A stretch of DNA of 64,000 bases, taken from NCBI GenBank assembly GCA_963575745.1, contig CAUYUJ010019927.1:1-64000 (forward strand), given 5' to 3'. Shown here piece after piece: positions 1 through 9,841 of the stretch. Below the pieces are notes generated by a model that saw nothing but the letters and a program-made list of their open reading frames with translations, ran no database searches and had not been told where the DNA came from. The translations under genes were made by a program, and so were the position numbers. Every line of letters starts with the position of its first letter. Within the stretch, counting starts at the first letter, position 1. Origin of the DNA: Prorocentrum cordatum. Taxonomy: Eukaryota; Sar; Dinophyceae; Prorocentrales; Prorocentraceae.

Positions 1-376
1 GCGCGAAAATGCACGTCAATATCCAATTGCATGCCTGTACGGCGTGGGCGTCTGAGCATGCTCCTGTGGCCCATGTGAAAGGATGGAGGAAGTGCTGTAG
101 GGCCGCCCGCCCTGGGCCCAAGGACACCTTCAAAACCGCCCACACGCACGAACTGGGCGGCCACAGAGCCCGTAAGACAGCCACGGCTCCCGTTCTTCAT
201 TTTCTCCCGCTCCTCCTCGTCCTCCTCCATCCTCTCCCCTTTAAAAGAAATCCTCCCTGGCGCACCACGGAACGTGTGTGTAGGGGGGGCGGGAGGCAGG
301 CGTTTCGCCAGAGACTCCCTTGCCATGTACGATCGCCATGTATGATCCTGAAGTGTACTATTGTGCAACATTTACA
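1..376. other. No gene recognised
   Basis: I see no coding signal or named repeat here, only a short pyrimidine-rich tract near 200-240. Short open frames in several directions are of the length expected by chance in GC-rich DNA. Confidence 0.5.
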
Positions 377-590
377 CGATGGAGGGCGGTTTGTGTTCAC
401 AATGCGGCTCTCGCCTTAGCGCCGCGTGCAATCGTCTTGAAGTCTGTTACGCGGGTGGAGGGAGGTTCCTTTCCAAAATGGGGCTCTCGCCTGATGGCCG
501 CGGACAATCGTCGTGAACGTCTGTCGCAGTGCAGGGATGGAGGGAGGTTACTTTTCAACATGGGGCTCTCGCGTGCTCGCCGCGGACATT
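377..590 (+). repeat. Tandem repeat, ~80 bp unit, about 2.7 copies
   Basis: Three successive copies carry GGAGGG, a T-rich stretch, AATGCGGCTCTCGCC or a close variant, and a CGGACAATCGT-like segment. A single diverged relative lies at about 28239-28310, and the array at 60376-60822 shares the order 'GGTT..GAGG..TTTCAAAA..GCTCTCGC'. Copies are imperfect, so the array is old. Confidence 0.6.
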
Positions 591-840
591 GAGGCACCAG
601 ACGCCGGGGAGGCGCCGGAGCCGCCGGGTGAGCGCCGGTGGCGCGCCGGCCGAGAGCCGGGACAGCGCCAGACCGCCGAGGAAACGCCGACCGGGAAAGC
701 GCCGGAGGCGGGAGGGCGCCGGCCGGAAGAACCCGAGGCCGCGGAAGTCGGGGGGACCAGCGGGATCGCACCTGGCAGGAGGTGGGTCTGAGATCAGCCA
801 GTAGCGAAATCAACCGACTCGGAGTTCAGGCAAGTCCGAA

Positions 841-2665
841 ATGAGCCGGGTCCGAGTGCAGCCAGAGAGGACGGGCGCGCCGGGAGCGCCCAGGCGAGAC
901 CAGGTCCTAGGTCAGCCGGGTCCGAGACGGCGGGATGGCGGTCAGACGGCGGCGGCCAGGGGAGCGCCGGCGTGGAGCCGGGCCAGGAGCACCCCCAGCC
1001 AGAGGCGGGGGGGAGCGCCGGGCGGGAAAACCCCAGCCGGAAGCGGGGAGGAGCGCCGGAAGCAGGCCGAGTCCGAGATCAGCCGGGTCCGAGATCAGCC
1101 GGGTCCGAGTTCAGCCGGGTCCGAGATCAGCCGGGTCCGAGATCAGCCAGGTCCGAGAGACGCCGAGGAGACGCTGGCCGGGGGAGCGCCGGCCCGTGGA
1201 GCCGGGCCGGGAGCACCCCGGCCAGAGGCCGGGAGGAACGGCGGGCGGGAGAACCCCAGCCAGAAGCCGGCAGGAGCGCCGGAGGCAGGCCGGGTCCGAG
1301 ATCAGCCGGGTCCGAGATCAGCCGGGCCCGACTTCAGCCGGGTCAGAGATCAGCCGGGTCCGAGTTCAGCCGGGGGGGCGCCGGCCGGGGGAGCGCCGGC
1401 CAGGAGCCGGGCCTGGAGCACCCCCAGCCAGAGGCCGGGAGGAGCGCCGGGCGGGGGAACCCCAGCCGGAAGCCGGGAGGAGCGCCGGAGGCAGGCCGAG
1501 TCCGAGATCAGCCGGGTCCGAGATCAGCCGGATCCGAGTTCAGCCGGGTCCGAGATCAGCCGGGTCCGAGATCAGCTGGGTCCGAGATCAGCCGGGTGGG
1601 AGACGCCGGGGAGACGCCGGCCGGGGGAGCGCCGGCCTCGAGCCGGGCCGGGAGCACCCCGGCCAGAGGCCGGGAGGAGCGCCGGGCGGGAGAACCCCAG
1701 CCAGAAGCCGGGAGGAACGCCGGAAACAGTCCGGGTCCGAGATCAGCCGGGTCCGAGATCAGCCGGGTCCGAGTTCAGCCGGGTCCGAGATCAGCCGGGT
1801 CCGAGATCAGCCGGGTCCGAGATCAGCCCGGTCCGAGACGGCGGGATGGCGGGGAGACGCCGGCGGCCAGGGGAGCGCCGGCGTGGAGCCAGGCGGGGAG
1901 CACCCCCAGCCAGAGGCCGGGGGGGGCGCCGGGCGGGAGAACCCCAGCCGGAAGCTGGGAGGAGCGCCGGAGGCAGGCCGGGTCCGAGATCAGCCGGGTC
2001 CGAGATCAGCCGGGACCGAGATCAGCCGGGTCCGAGATCAGCCGGGTCCGAGATCAGCCGGGTCCGAGTTCTGCCGGGTCGGAGACGCCGAGGAGACGCC
2101 GGCCGGGGGAGCGCCGGCCTGTTGAGCCGGGCCGGGAGCACCCTGGCCAGAGGCCCCAGAGGCCGGGAAGAGCGGCGGGCGGGAGAACCCCAGGCAGAAG
2201 CCAGGAGGAGCGCCGGAGGCAGGCCGGGTCCGAGATCAGCCGGGTCCGAGATCAGCCGGGTCCGAGTTCAGCCGGGCCCGAGATCAGCCGGGTCCGAGTT
2301 CAGCCGGGTCCGAGTTCAGCCGGGTCGGAGACGCCGGGGAGACGCCGGCCGGGGGAGCGCCGGCCAGTGGAGCCGGGCCAGGAGCACCCCGGCCAGAGGC
2401 CGGGCCGGGAGCACCCCGGCCAGAGGCCGGGAGGAGCGCCGGGCGGGAGAACCCCAGCCGGAAGCCGGGAGGAGCGCTGGAGGCAGGCCGGGTCCGAGAT
2501 CAGCCGGGTCCGAGATCAGCCGGGTCCGAGATCAGCCGGGTCCGAGATCAGCCGGGTCCGAGATCAGCCGGGTCCGAGATCAGCCGGGTCCGAGTTCAGC
2601 CGGGTCCGAGTTCAGCGGGTCCGAGTTCAGCCGGGTCCGAGATCAGCCGGGTCCGAGTTCAGCTG
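841..2665 (+). repeat. Higher-order minisatellite with 16-bp core
   Basis: The core unit GGGTCCGAGATCAGCC (variant GGGTCCGAGTTCAGCC) is repeated in runs of three to about eleven. The runs alternate with a ~120-bp GC-rich segment marked by GAGCACCCC, which recurs near 987, 1211, 1416, 1652, 1898, 2136, 2382 and 2409. The resulting higher-order period is about 205-246 bp. Neither unit has a stop codon in the forward frames and 16 is not a multiple of 3, so all three forward frames stay open and encode the same 16-residue peptide repeat. Three more core copies follow an A-rich interruption at 2678-2733. Confidence 0.9.
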
Positions 2666-2677
2666 GGTCCGAGAATC

Positions 2678-2733
2678 AAAAAAAAAACAAAAATAAAAAA
2701 CCACAAACATACAGAAAAAAACCAAAAAGAAAC
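2678..2733. repeat. A-rich interruption of the 16-bp minisatellite
   Basis: About 55 bp of A-rich DNA (runs of A with C and G) splits the array. Minisatellite copies resume at once on the far side. It could be a small insertion or an internal A-tract expansion. Confidence 0.5.
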
Positions 2734-2786
2734 AGCCGGGTCCGAGTTCAGCTGGGTCCGAGTTCAGCCGGGTCCGAGTTCAGCTT

Positions 2787-3385
2787 CTTCCTTCCCCTCC
2801 TCCTCCTACTCCTCCTCCTCCTTCTTCGCATCCTCTTCTACCTCCTCTTCCTTCTCCTTCTCCTCCTCATCCTTCTCCTATCCCCTAGTCTTCGCTCACC
2901 GCATCCTCCTTGGGCAGCGGACGCGCGCGCGCCGCGCGCGCCCCTCCTGCAGGCGCGGCGCGACGAAGACGGCCACGAACTGCGAGCTCACCTGCGCCGC
3001 CGCGGGGATAAGGGGCGGGCCCGGCGGGGGGAGAGGGGGCAAAGGAGGAGCAGCAGGAGGAGACGACCACCACGTTGAGGACGACCAACGACACCCATGG
3101 CCTCCTGAGGCCAACAACCGAGAACGCAGGCCTTCCGAGGCAGAAAAAACGACAACGATGCAAGCACCAGAAATCCTTGGAAGTCTTGGGCCAGACCGAA
3201 AATGGAAAACGACGACGACAGCGACGACGACGCCGACGGAGGCACAGCGATGGCATGACGGCCAACAGCGGCGACGACAGCGACAGCAACAACAGCGCCG
3301 ACGAAGGCGACGATATGACAGGGGAGGAAGAGGCTTCCTACTGACTAACCTCCTCCTCCTCCTCGTCGTGCGAGGCCTCATCGTC

Positions 3386-3416
<31 letters not shown>

Positions 3417-3445
3417 TCCTCCTCCTCTCCTCCTCGCCCTACTGA
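2787..3445. repeat. Pyrimidine-rich and CCT-rich low-complexity DNA
   Basis: Tracts of CTC/TCC at 2787-2890 and 3345-3440 bracket a GAC/CGA-rich segment (3180-3320). The reading frames here encode homopolymeric or Arg-rich peptides and are not credible genes. Confidence 0.7.
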
Positions 3446-3726
3446 ATTGGCGCCTCCACGGCAACATATTACATTGTCCTCTCGTATTCACTTAATTCAT
3501 CGTGTCCTCCATTCTTGCTCCTCCTCCTTTTCCTCCATCCTCGGATTCACACGTACGTTTGATGATGGGATGGGTTTCGCCAGGGAAGCTAACCTCACAG
3601 CGGGCTAAACGATAAACTCGCAACTTCAGGGGGGGGCGGGGTGGGGCCAGGTTTGACGATGGTGTTGAATGTTGGTTTTGGTTCTGGTTTTGGCGTTTCG
3701 TCGTCGCCGTCGTCCCCTGACTCATC

Positions 3727-3774
<48 letters not shown>

Positions 3775-4200
3775 GATCCAATCCTATCCAATCGTCGTTC
3801 GCATCGTTCACCATGCCTCGCTCATCTTTGCATGCCTTGCTCATCTCTCGTGCGCTGCATCCGCAATCATGCATCATTCATCGCTCATCTTCCATTCGTT
3901 CATTATCGCATTCATGCGCCCTGCATTCACTCATTCGGGGCCGCCCTGGGAAAATGCGAGGCCCTGGGAGGCCACGTGACGCGCAGCGCCAACTAATGCA
4001 AACGAACGTTCGGATTACACATGTTTTACAAACCGTGCTGCGCGCCCGGGCACGGTCGAACTACCTACCGGCGGCCAACTGCGAACCAGCTGAGCCCCGA
4101 TTAAGTCGCCGCAACGATCTGCTGCGGGCAGCGCGCGCGGCGCCTCTATAAAACGCGCACAGGCGCGTCGCACCACGGGCGCGCACAGCACCTCCGGCGG
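3446..4200. other. No gene; contains a (CT)n microsatellite
   Basis: A (CT)n run lies at about 3728-3776. The rest is unique sequence with no coding signal that I can defend. It may hold the 3' flank of the minus-strand gene that begins to the right. Confidence 0.5.
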
Positions 4201-4214
4201 GCCTCCTCAGTCAC

Positions 4215-4601
4215 TCACCGCGCAGCCGAAGAAGAAGAGCCACCGCCGCCATTGCTGCCCCCGGAGCCAGGCCACGGCGTGCTCGGCGCGCGCCACCACT
4301 GGCGCGGCGACCACTGGTAGTGGTGGCCGTCGTTGTCGTTGTTGCGGCTCGCGTACCAGTTCTCGCACTCGTTGCACACCCACTGCGTCAACGCGAACGC
4401 GCTCTTGCCCGACACCTCCAGCATGCGGCCCAGGAAGGTGGGCTTGCGCTTGTTGCACCACTCGCAGGTGCACATGCAGCCCGGCGGCGAGTCCTCGAGC
4501 CACAAGTTCGGGAACTTGTCCTTCTTGTAGCTCTTCACCAGCACCGTGTCGTCCTTCATGTTGACGCTCACCTCGCGCTTCAGGCGATGGCCTGGCGGCA
4601 C
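4215..4601 (-). CDS. Hypothetical Cys-rich protein, probable 3' exon
   Basis: About 128 codons on the minus strand. The central part reads like a folded, metal-binding domain: a C-x-C-x-C-x2-C cluster (CMCTCEWC) followed about 27 residues later by CNEC in an aromatic-rich context (QWVCNECENWY). A basic Lys-rich segment precedes it and a low-complexity Gly/Ser tail ends it. It does not match any zinc-finger family I can name. It probably belongs to one transcript with the open frame at 4680-5399: same strand, 80 bp apart, and the in-between sequence reads open only in other frames. An intron or frameshift between 4600 and about 4740 would be needed. The first residues shown may be intronic. 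Confidence 0.5.
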   Translation of the reverse strand: MPPGHRLKREVSVNMKDDTVLVKSYKKDKFPNLWLEDSPPGCMCTCEWCNKRKPTFLGRMLEVSGKSAFALTQWVCNECENWYASRNNDNDGHHYQWSPRQWWRAPSTPWPGSGGSNGGGGSSSSAAR

Positions 4602-4679
4602 TGGTCGCTGGTCGGGCGGGCTCCTTGGGGGACGAAATCAACATGGGCCATCTCTTTCGCGCCCCCCCTCCTCGTGCCT

Positions 4680-5399
4680 TCAGGTTTTGAAAGAACGAGG
4701 ATGGGGGGGTCTGGGATGAGAAGGAGAGTGGATCTCTGTTGATTTGCCCCCTGCGCTCCTCGACCCGCCGCTGTCTGGGGAGCGGCGGCCGCCAGCAGCC
4801 GCCGCAGCGCCGCTAGCAGCAGCAGCAGAAGCGGCAGCGGCAGCAAACCTGCTTCCTCCTGGCGGCGCTGCGGGCGACGAGGGGCTGCTGGTGCTGCTGT
4901 CGCTGCTGCTGGGGCTGCTGCTGCTGCTGCTGCTGCTGCTGTCGAAGCTGTCGAAGCCCTTCTCGTCGCCAGCGTTCGTCCCTGCCAGCTTCTTAGCCTT
5001 CTTCGTGGCCGTCTTCTTCTTGTCCTCCTCCTTCGCCTCCTCGGACGGCCTCTTCTTGGCGTTGCCCTTGTCCTGCTGCTTTTTGGCCTTGCCCGCCTTC
5101 TGGCCCTGCCGCTCCTCCCTCCTGAGCTGCAGGAACGTCTTGAAGTGGCGAAGCGCTCCCACCGTCTGGCCCTTGTCGTCCCAGACCCCGACCTGGCTCT
5201 CGATGTGCACCGAGCTCGCCACCTTCGTCGCCGCCAGCTTGAAGCTCCTGCCCTCGTCGATGGCCGTCTGCAGCTGAGACCGAACCATCCCGGCGTAGCG
5301 CACCGCCGTCGCCTTCGCGAAGGGCTTCTTGGTGCCGCCAGCGTCGCCCATCAGCCACTCGCGGTACTCCGCGACGATGAGATCGGTCCGGGCTGCCAT
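4680..5399 (-). CDS. Hypothetical protein with Lys-, Ser- and Ala-rich tail
   Basis: A 239-codon frame opens with ATG at 5399. Residues 1-95 have mixed composition and look like a small helical domain (segments EYREWLMGD, TAVRYAGMVRSQL, LRHFKTFLQLRREE). Residues 100-145 are Lys/Glu-rich and could act as a nuclear-localisation or DNA-binding tail. They are followed by a polyserine run and a polyalanine run encoded by trinucleotide repeats. The N-terminal part faintly recalls the core-binding helices of tyrosine recombinases, but no catalytic region follows, so I do not assign a function. The last ~25 codons are low complexity and may be intronic. A large hairpin sits just upstream. Confidence 0.55.
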   Translation of the reverse strand: MAARTDLIVAEYREWLMGDAGGTKKPFAKATAVRYAGMVRSQLQTAIDEGRSFKLAATKVASSVHIESQVGVWDDKGQTVGALRHFKTFLQLRREERQGQKAGKAKKQQDKGNAKKRPSEEAKEEDKKKTATKKAKKLAGTNAGDEKGFDSFDSSSSSSSSSPSSSDSSTSSPSSPAAPPGGSRFAAAAASAAAASGAAAAAGGRRSPDSGGSRSAGGKSTEIHSPSHPRPPHPRSFKT

Positions 5400-5434
5400 G
5401 GCGGCAGCGGCGAAAGGCGACGAGCGCTGGGGTC

Positions 5435-5580
5435 CGCGTAGGGATGACCCATCGCTGGAGTGACCTCTGCCGCAGGCCCGCGGGGCTGCTAAGAGGCGTC
5501 AGCCGCCCTGCGTGCGGCCTTCTTAGCAGCCCCGCGGCTCTGCGCCAGAGGTCACTCCCGCCTAGGGTAATTCCCACGCG
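5435..5580. repeat. Imperfect inverted repeat (foldback element or intron)
   Basis: Two arms of about 65 bp face each other around a centre near 5505. The left arm (5435-5502) and the reverse complement of the right arm (5510-5580) share GGAGTGACCTCTG, CGCGGGGCTGCTAAGA and the outer CGCGT/GGGA. Mismatches are scattered, so it is not a recent palindrome. It lies immediately upstream of the minus-strand start codon at 5399, where it would fall in a 5' leader or first intron. Confidence 0.75.
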
Positions 5581-6240
5581 CGGGCGAGAAGCTGGCGCGC
5601 CGACCTGCGGCGCGTGGCGGGGCGCGCGGAAGCACCTGAAGCCCGCAGGTGCTGCGATTCCACTCCCAGGGGGGGTCGCCCACCCCTCCTCCCTGACCTC
5701 CTGCAGGATGGGGACAGAGGGACGGGCGCCCGACACTGCCCACCAAGATGGTTCAAAATACGCCAGCATTCAATGCGATAGCTTCGGGTAAGGCGCGACC
5801 CCAATATGGCCTATACTACAACACTCGCGAGTCAAGATGGTCTCAAGATGGCCCCGAGATAACCCCAAGATGGCTCCACGATTCATGAATTATTCAGCAT
5901 GCATCCTCATCACCGTTCCCCCCATGCTCTTTCTTTCCCGATCCCGTTACCCTTCAACCCCTATCCCCTCCTCGCCATGAGTGCCCATCCTCTTTCTCCA
6001 TCATCCTTCACTCTCGATCCTCGTCATCAGCAATTTCCATCATCGCCTCCTTCTCCCTCATGATATCCCTCCTCCTTCATAATCGCCGCCATCAGTATTT
6101 ATCCTCTTTCGTCGTGCTTCAACCCTAACCCTCCTCCTCCCTGTTTTCATGTCGACACCGGCTGGGCGGGCGGGCGGGCGGCGTGGCCTGCATCCACCAG
6201 CCGCTCGATCTCCAGGCCGTTGGTGATGGGGGTGGACGCG
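5581..6240. other. No gene recognised
   Basis: Unique sequence with several CAAGATGG/CCCCAAGATGG words between 5740 and 5880, resembling the CCCAAGAGG repeat family elsewhere in the window. No supported coding region. Confidence 0.45.
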
Positions 6241-6261
6241 CGCCCTCCTTCCTCCTCATCT

Positions 6262-6463
6262 CCCGCCCCCCTCCTCCTCCTCCCCTCCTCCTCCTCCTCC
6301 TCCTCCTCCTCCTCCTCCTCCTCCTCCTCCTCCCCCTCCTCCTCCTCCTCCTCCTCCTCCTCCTCCTCCTCCTCCCCTTCACATCCTTATCGTCTACCTG
6401 CTCCTTGCTTGCTCATCCTCCTCTCCTCGTCCTCCTCCCCCTCTCTCTCTCTGTCTCTCTCTC

Positions 6464-6494
<31 letters not shown>

Positions 6495-6500
6495 TTCTCC
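6262..6500. repeat. (CCT)n and (CT)n microsatellites
   Basis: A (CTC)n tract covers about 6270-6375 and a (CT)n tract about 6440-6500. Long Ser-, Leu- or Pro-rich frames here result from the repeat and are not genes. Confidence 0.9.
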
Positions 6501-6599
6501 CCCATATCGCATCGCCTTCTTGCTCCTGGACGCCCCCTCGGGCTCGCAACTCGGCCAAAGTGCTCTTTCTTCTCCCCTCCTCCTCCTCCTCCTCCTCCC

Positions 6600-7610
6600 C
6601 CTCCTCCCCCTCCTCCGTCTCCTCTCAGGGGATGGCCATTGTTTGAGACATTTGGAGTTGGCTTTCGGGGGGCCCCTCGTCGCCCCTAGTCTGGCGTCTC
6701 CGAAGATCCTCGAGGAGGGGAAGGCGGGGGAGGACCTCAGGATGAGCAACAGCAACAGCAGCAGGAAGACGAGGAAGGGGCTGAGAAGAAGGGGGATGAG
6801 CAGGGATGGGAGAAGACGAGGATGATGATCATCAACAGCAGTAGTTCGGCTCGTGGTGGCCTGCAGGTGGCCCTCGTGGCCCTCGAGCTGGTGGCTCTCG
6901 CAGGAAGGGGAGCCGACGATATGGCAGACGAGGAACGCGATCATATCAACGACGACGACGACGATTACGACGACGGTTGCGCGAAAAAAACGACGACGAT
7001 TTAAGTAAGTTAAAACGATGGTGACGACTCGGATGGCGTCGACAACAAACGACGACGACGACGAGAGGAGTTCACGACGATGGCAGTAACCGACGCCAGA
7101 AAAGATAATAAGATGGAAGGAGGAGGAGGAGCAAGGCGGCCACCGCACTTTAGAACCCTCCAAAAGCTACTCCAGATGATGGATCCTCTGGCCAGCCTGC
7201 GTCAGATCACAAAGGACAGTGCTCCCGAACGACGTTGCGCTAGCCGCGGCCCTGACCTGGGCGAGCCGACGCCCGCTGCCCGGGCGCACCACTCCTGCGG
7301 CCGTCGAACCGGGCGGCCCTCCGCGCCGTGCCCACCAGTGCCCCCGCGCAGCCCCGCACGCACGGCAGCAGCCGCAACGCGCCCGGCGCCCTGCCTCTAG
7401 GCTCGGCGGCCCCACGTCCGCCGCCCCCCCCCCGGGCCCGCAGGCCCGGGCGAGCCGACGCCCGCTGCCCTCGTGGCGCGGCGGCCGCCCGAGCAGGCCC
7501 GCGCGGGCCGCTGGCCCTGCGGCCGCGGGCGCGCCGGCCGCGCCGGCGCTGCCGCCCGCCCCGCGAGAGGACCACCCGCCGCCGTGCCGCCCGATGCGCC
7601 TGCGGCCGCC
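6600..7610. other. No gene recognised
   Basis: Mixed sequence with short GAC-rich patches (6940-7080). No protein family or RNA is recognisable. Open frames on both strands reflect high GC. Confidence 0.4.
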
Positions 7611-7635
7611 GACGCGGACGAGCCCGCCGATCTTG

Positions 7636-7708
7636 GGGCTGTCGTCGCCGTCCTCGCCGTCCTCGCCGTCGCCGTCCTCGCCGTCCTCGCCGTCGTCGCC
7701 GTCGTCGC

Positions 7709-7740
<32 letters not shown>

Positions 7741-7750
7741 TCGCCGTCGG

Positions 7751-7783
<33 letters not shown>

Positions 7784-7815
7784 CGTCGGCGCTGTCGCCG
7801 TCGCCGTCGTCGGGC
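7636..7815. repeat. (GTCGCC)n hexanucleotide-type minisatellite
   Basis: Imperfect runs of GTCGCC with GTCGTC and GTCCTC variants. All forward and reverse frames stay open across it, giving Asp-, Arg- or Val/Ala-rich peptides. Confidence 0.85.
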
Positions 7816-7993
7816 GAACCCACGGAGAGCCCCAAGGTGGCCCTCGAGGAGGCGTTCCTCGCACGGCGGCGGCCGAGCAGGCGCCCCAAGAGGAGTGTGG
7901 CGCGCGCTGGCCTCCTCAGGACGAGGCGGTCCCAGGAAGAGCGGAGTGTCTGACGTGTGCTCGGAGTGGAGGTCACAAAGGCGTAGTTTCTCC

Positions 7994-8290
7994 CCCTCCC
8001 CCTCCCCCTCCTCCTCCCCCTCCCCCTCCCCCTTGTCCCTCCCCCTCCCCTCCCTCCCCCCCCCCCTCTTCCTCCCCCTCCCCCTCCTCCGCCTCCCCTC
8101 CTCCGCCTCCTCCTCCTCCTCCTCCTCCTCCTCCTCCTCCTCCTCCTCCTCCGCCTCTCTATCCCCCTCCTCCTCCTCCTCCTCCTCCTCCTCCTCCTCC
8201 TTCTCTCCTCCTCCTCCTCCTCCTACCTCCTCCTCCTCCTTCCTCCTCCTCCTCCTCCTTTCGGGTCGGACAATCGAGGCAGGGTACATA
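7994..8290. repeat. (CCT)n array ending in a conserved 29-bp tail
   Basis: A CCT/CCCCCT array is followed at 8262-8290 by CGGGTCGGACAATCGAGGC plus AGGGTACATA. The same 29 bp occurs at 9813-9841, again directly after a (CCT)n array that is preceded by TTTTCTCCCCCTCCCC. The array and its flanks have therefore been copied as a unit. Confidence 0.8.
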
Positions 8291-8543
8291 ATCCCACCAG
8301 CCCTTTGGGCGTGAGTGGTTTAGAGAGCCCGCTCTGTTCTCAACCCCCCTTCTTCCCCTTCGGGGAGGGGTTTACCCCTCCCCCTACCCCCTCCCCCTGG
8401 GCCTGGAGAGGTCCCTCCGCGGGTCGTCAGGGGGGTCATGTTCGACTCCTGGGAGGGCTAAAAAACGACACCCCTCACGAGGATTCTGGCCCCGACGGGG
8501 GGAGTCAGACAAAAATGCTCGCCCCTTCTCTGAAGCCAGAATC

Positions 8544-8712
8544 ATTGATTTTACTACGGTGTTGGCCCCATTTTGGCCTTCTGAGGGGGCAGCGCTCATT
8601 AAAGCTCCCCTCTTCCTTCAAGGCAAAACCATTGATTTTACGAAGGTTTTGGGCTCGTTTTGCCCTTCTGAGGGGGCAGCGCTAATTAAAGCTCCCCTCT
8701 TCTTTGATCGAT
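8544..8712. repeat. 87-bp tandem duplication
   Basis: Two adjacent copies start with ATTGATTTTAC at 8544 and 8631. They share TTCTGAGGGGGCAGCGCT and TTAAAGCTCCCCTCTTC. Confidence 0.8.
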
Positions 8713-8721
8713 TTCCTCCAA

Positions 8722-9032
8722 GATGGCCCCAAGAAGCGCCCAGGAGGCACCAAGAGGCCCCAAGATGGCCCCGAGAGGCCCCCAGGAGGCCCCCAAGAGG
8801 CCTCCAAGAGGCCCCCAAGATACCCCCAAGAGGCCCCCAAGAGGCCCCAAGAGGCTCCTCCGAGGCACCCAAGACGCTCCTGGAAGCCCCTGGGGCCGCC
8901 AAGAGGCCCCCAAGACGCCCCAAACGGCATCCAAAAAGCTCCCAAGAGGCCCGAAGAGGCTCCCCCAAGGCACCCAAGACGCTCCTAGAAGCCCCTGGGG
9001 CCGCCAAGAGGCCCCCAAGACGCCCCAAAAGG
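8722..9032. repeat. CCCAAGAGG-type short-period repeat block
   Basis: Imperfect 12-13 bp repeats built on GGCCCCCAAGAGGC. The same kind of block recurs at 33361-33610, 39890-40345, 42240-42400 and 63535-63715, and in the opposite orientation within 21590-21905. It is a dispersed family, not a single local array. Confidence 0.8.
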
Positions 9033-9035
9033 GGA

Positions 9036-9470
9036 CGAGGTGCCCGAACGCCTCACGCCACGAGGAGCCCGAACGACTCACACCAGGACGAGGGGCCCGA
9101 ACGACTCACACCACGAAGAGCCCGAAGGACTCACACCAGAAGGAGGGGCCCGAACGACTCACACCAGGACGAGGCGCCCGAACGACTCACACCACGAGGA
9201 GCCCGAACGACTCACACCACGACGAGGGCCCCGAACGACTCACACCACGAGGAGCCCGAACGAGTCACACCAGGAGGAGGGGCCCGAACGACTCACACCA
9301 GGACGAGGGGCCCGAACAACTCACACCACGAGAAGCCCGAACGACTCACACCAGGACGAAGAGCCCGAACGACTCACACCACGAAGAGCCCGAACGACTC
9401 ACACCAGGAAGAAGGGCCCGAACGACTCACACCAGGACGAGAAACCCCAAACGACTCAAACCACGAGGAG
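9036..9470. repeat. 26-29 bp minisatellite, about 15 copies
   Basis: Units contain CCCGAACGACTCACACCA followed by GGACGAGG, CGAGGAG or a close variant. Copies are contiguous with no unique spacers, so this is not a CRISPR array. Confidence 0.9.
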
Positions 9471-9663
9471 CGCTTTCTCTCCCTCCTCCTCCGCCTCGTC
9501 CTTCTCCCGCTCCCACCACAAGGAGGATGTACAAGGAGGCGGGAGGAAGGAGGAACAGGGGAGATATGCGGGGGCAGGCGGAAACACGCCTGAAAAACAC
9601 GACTGTCGGCATGCTTCGCAAGAGTTGCTGTTTGAGATGGGCTGGTGGGGATACGCGAAGCGT

Positions 9664-9841
9664 GAAGATTTTCTCCCCCTCCCCCCCCCTCCTCCTCCCC
9701 CTCCCCCCTCCCTCTCCTCCTCCTCCTCCTCCTCCTCCTCCTCCCCTCCTCCTCCTCCTCCTCCTCCTCCTCCTCCTCCTCCTCCTCCTCCTCCTCCTCC
9801 TCCTCCTCCTTCCGGGTCGGACAATCGAGGCAGGGTACATA
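9664..9841. repeat. (CCT)n array with the conserved 29-bp tail
   Basis: Second copy of the module seen at 7994-8290. The tail is at 9813-9841. Confidence 0.85.

Noticed and set aside
841-3078. A 745-codon forward open frame
   Set aside because: It is the 16-bp minisatellite read through. The other two frames are equally open and give the same peptide repeat.
4680-5399. Tyrosine recombinase assignment from the N-terminal helices
   Set aside because: Only a vague resemblance to core-binding helices; no Arg, HxxR or Tyr boxes follow.
9036-9470. Regular 28-bp repeats resembling a CRISPR array
   Set aside because: Units are contiguous without unique spacers, the host is eukaryotic, and no cas genes are present.
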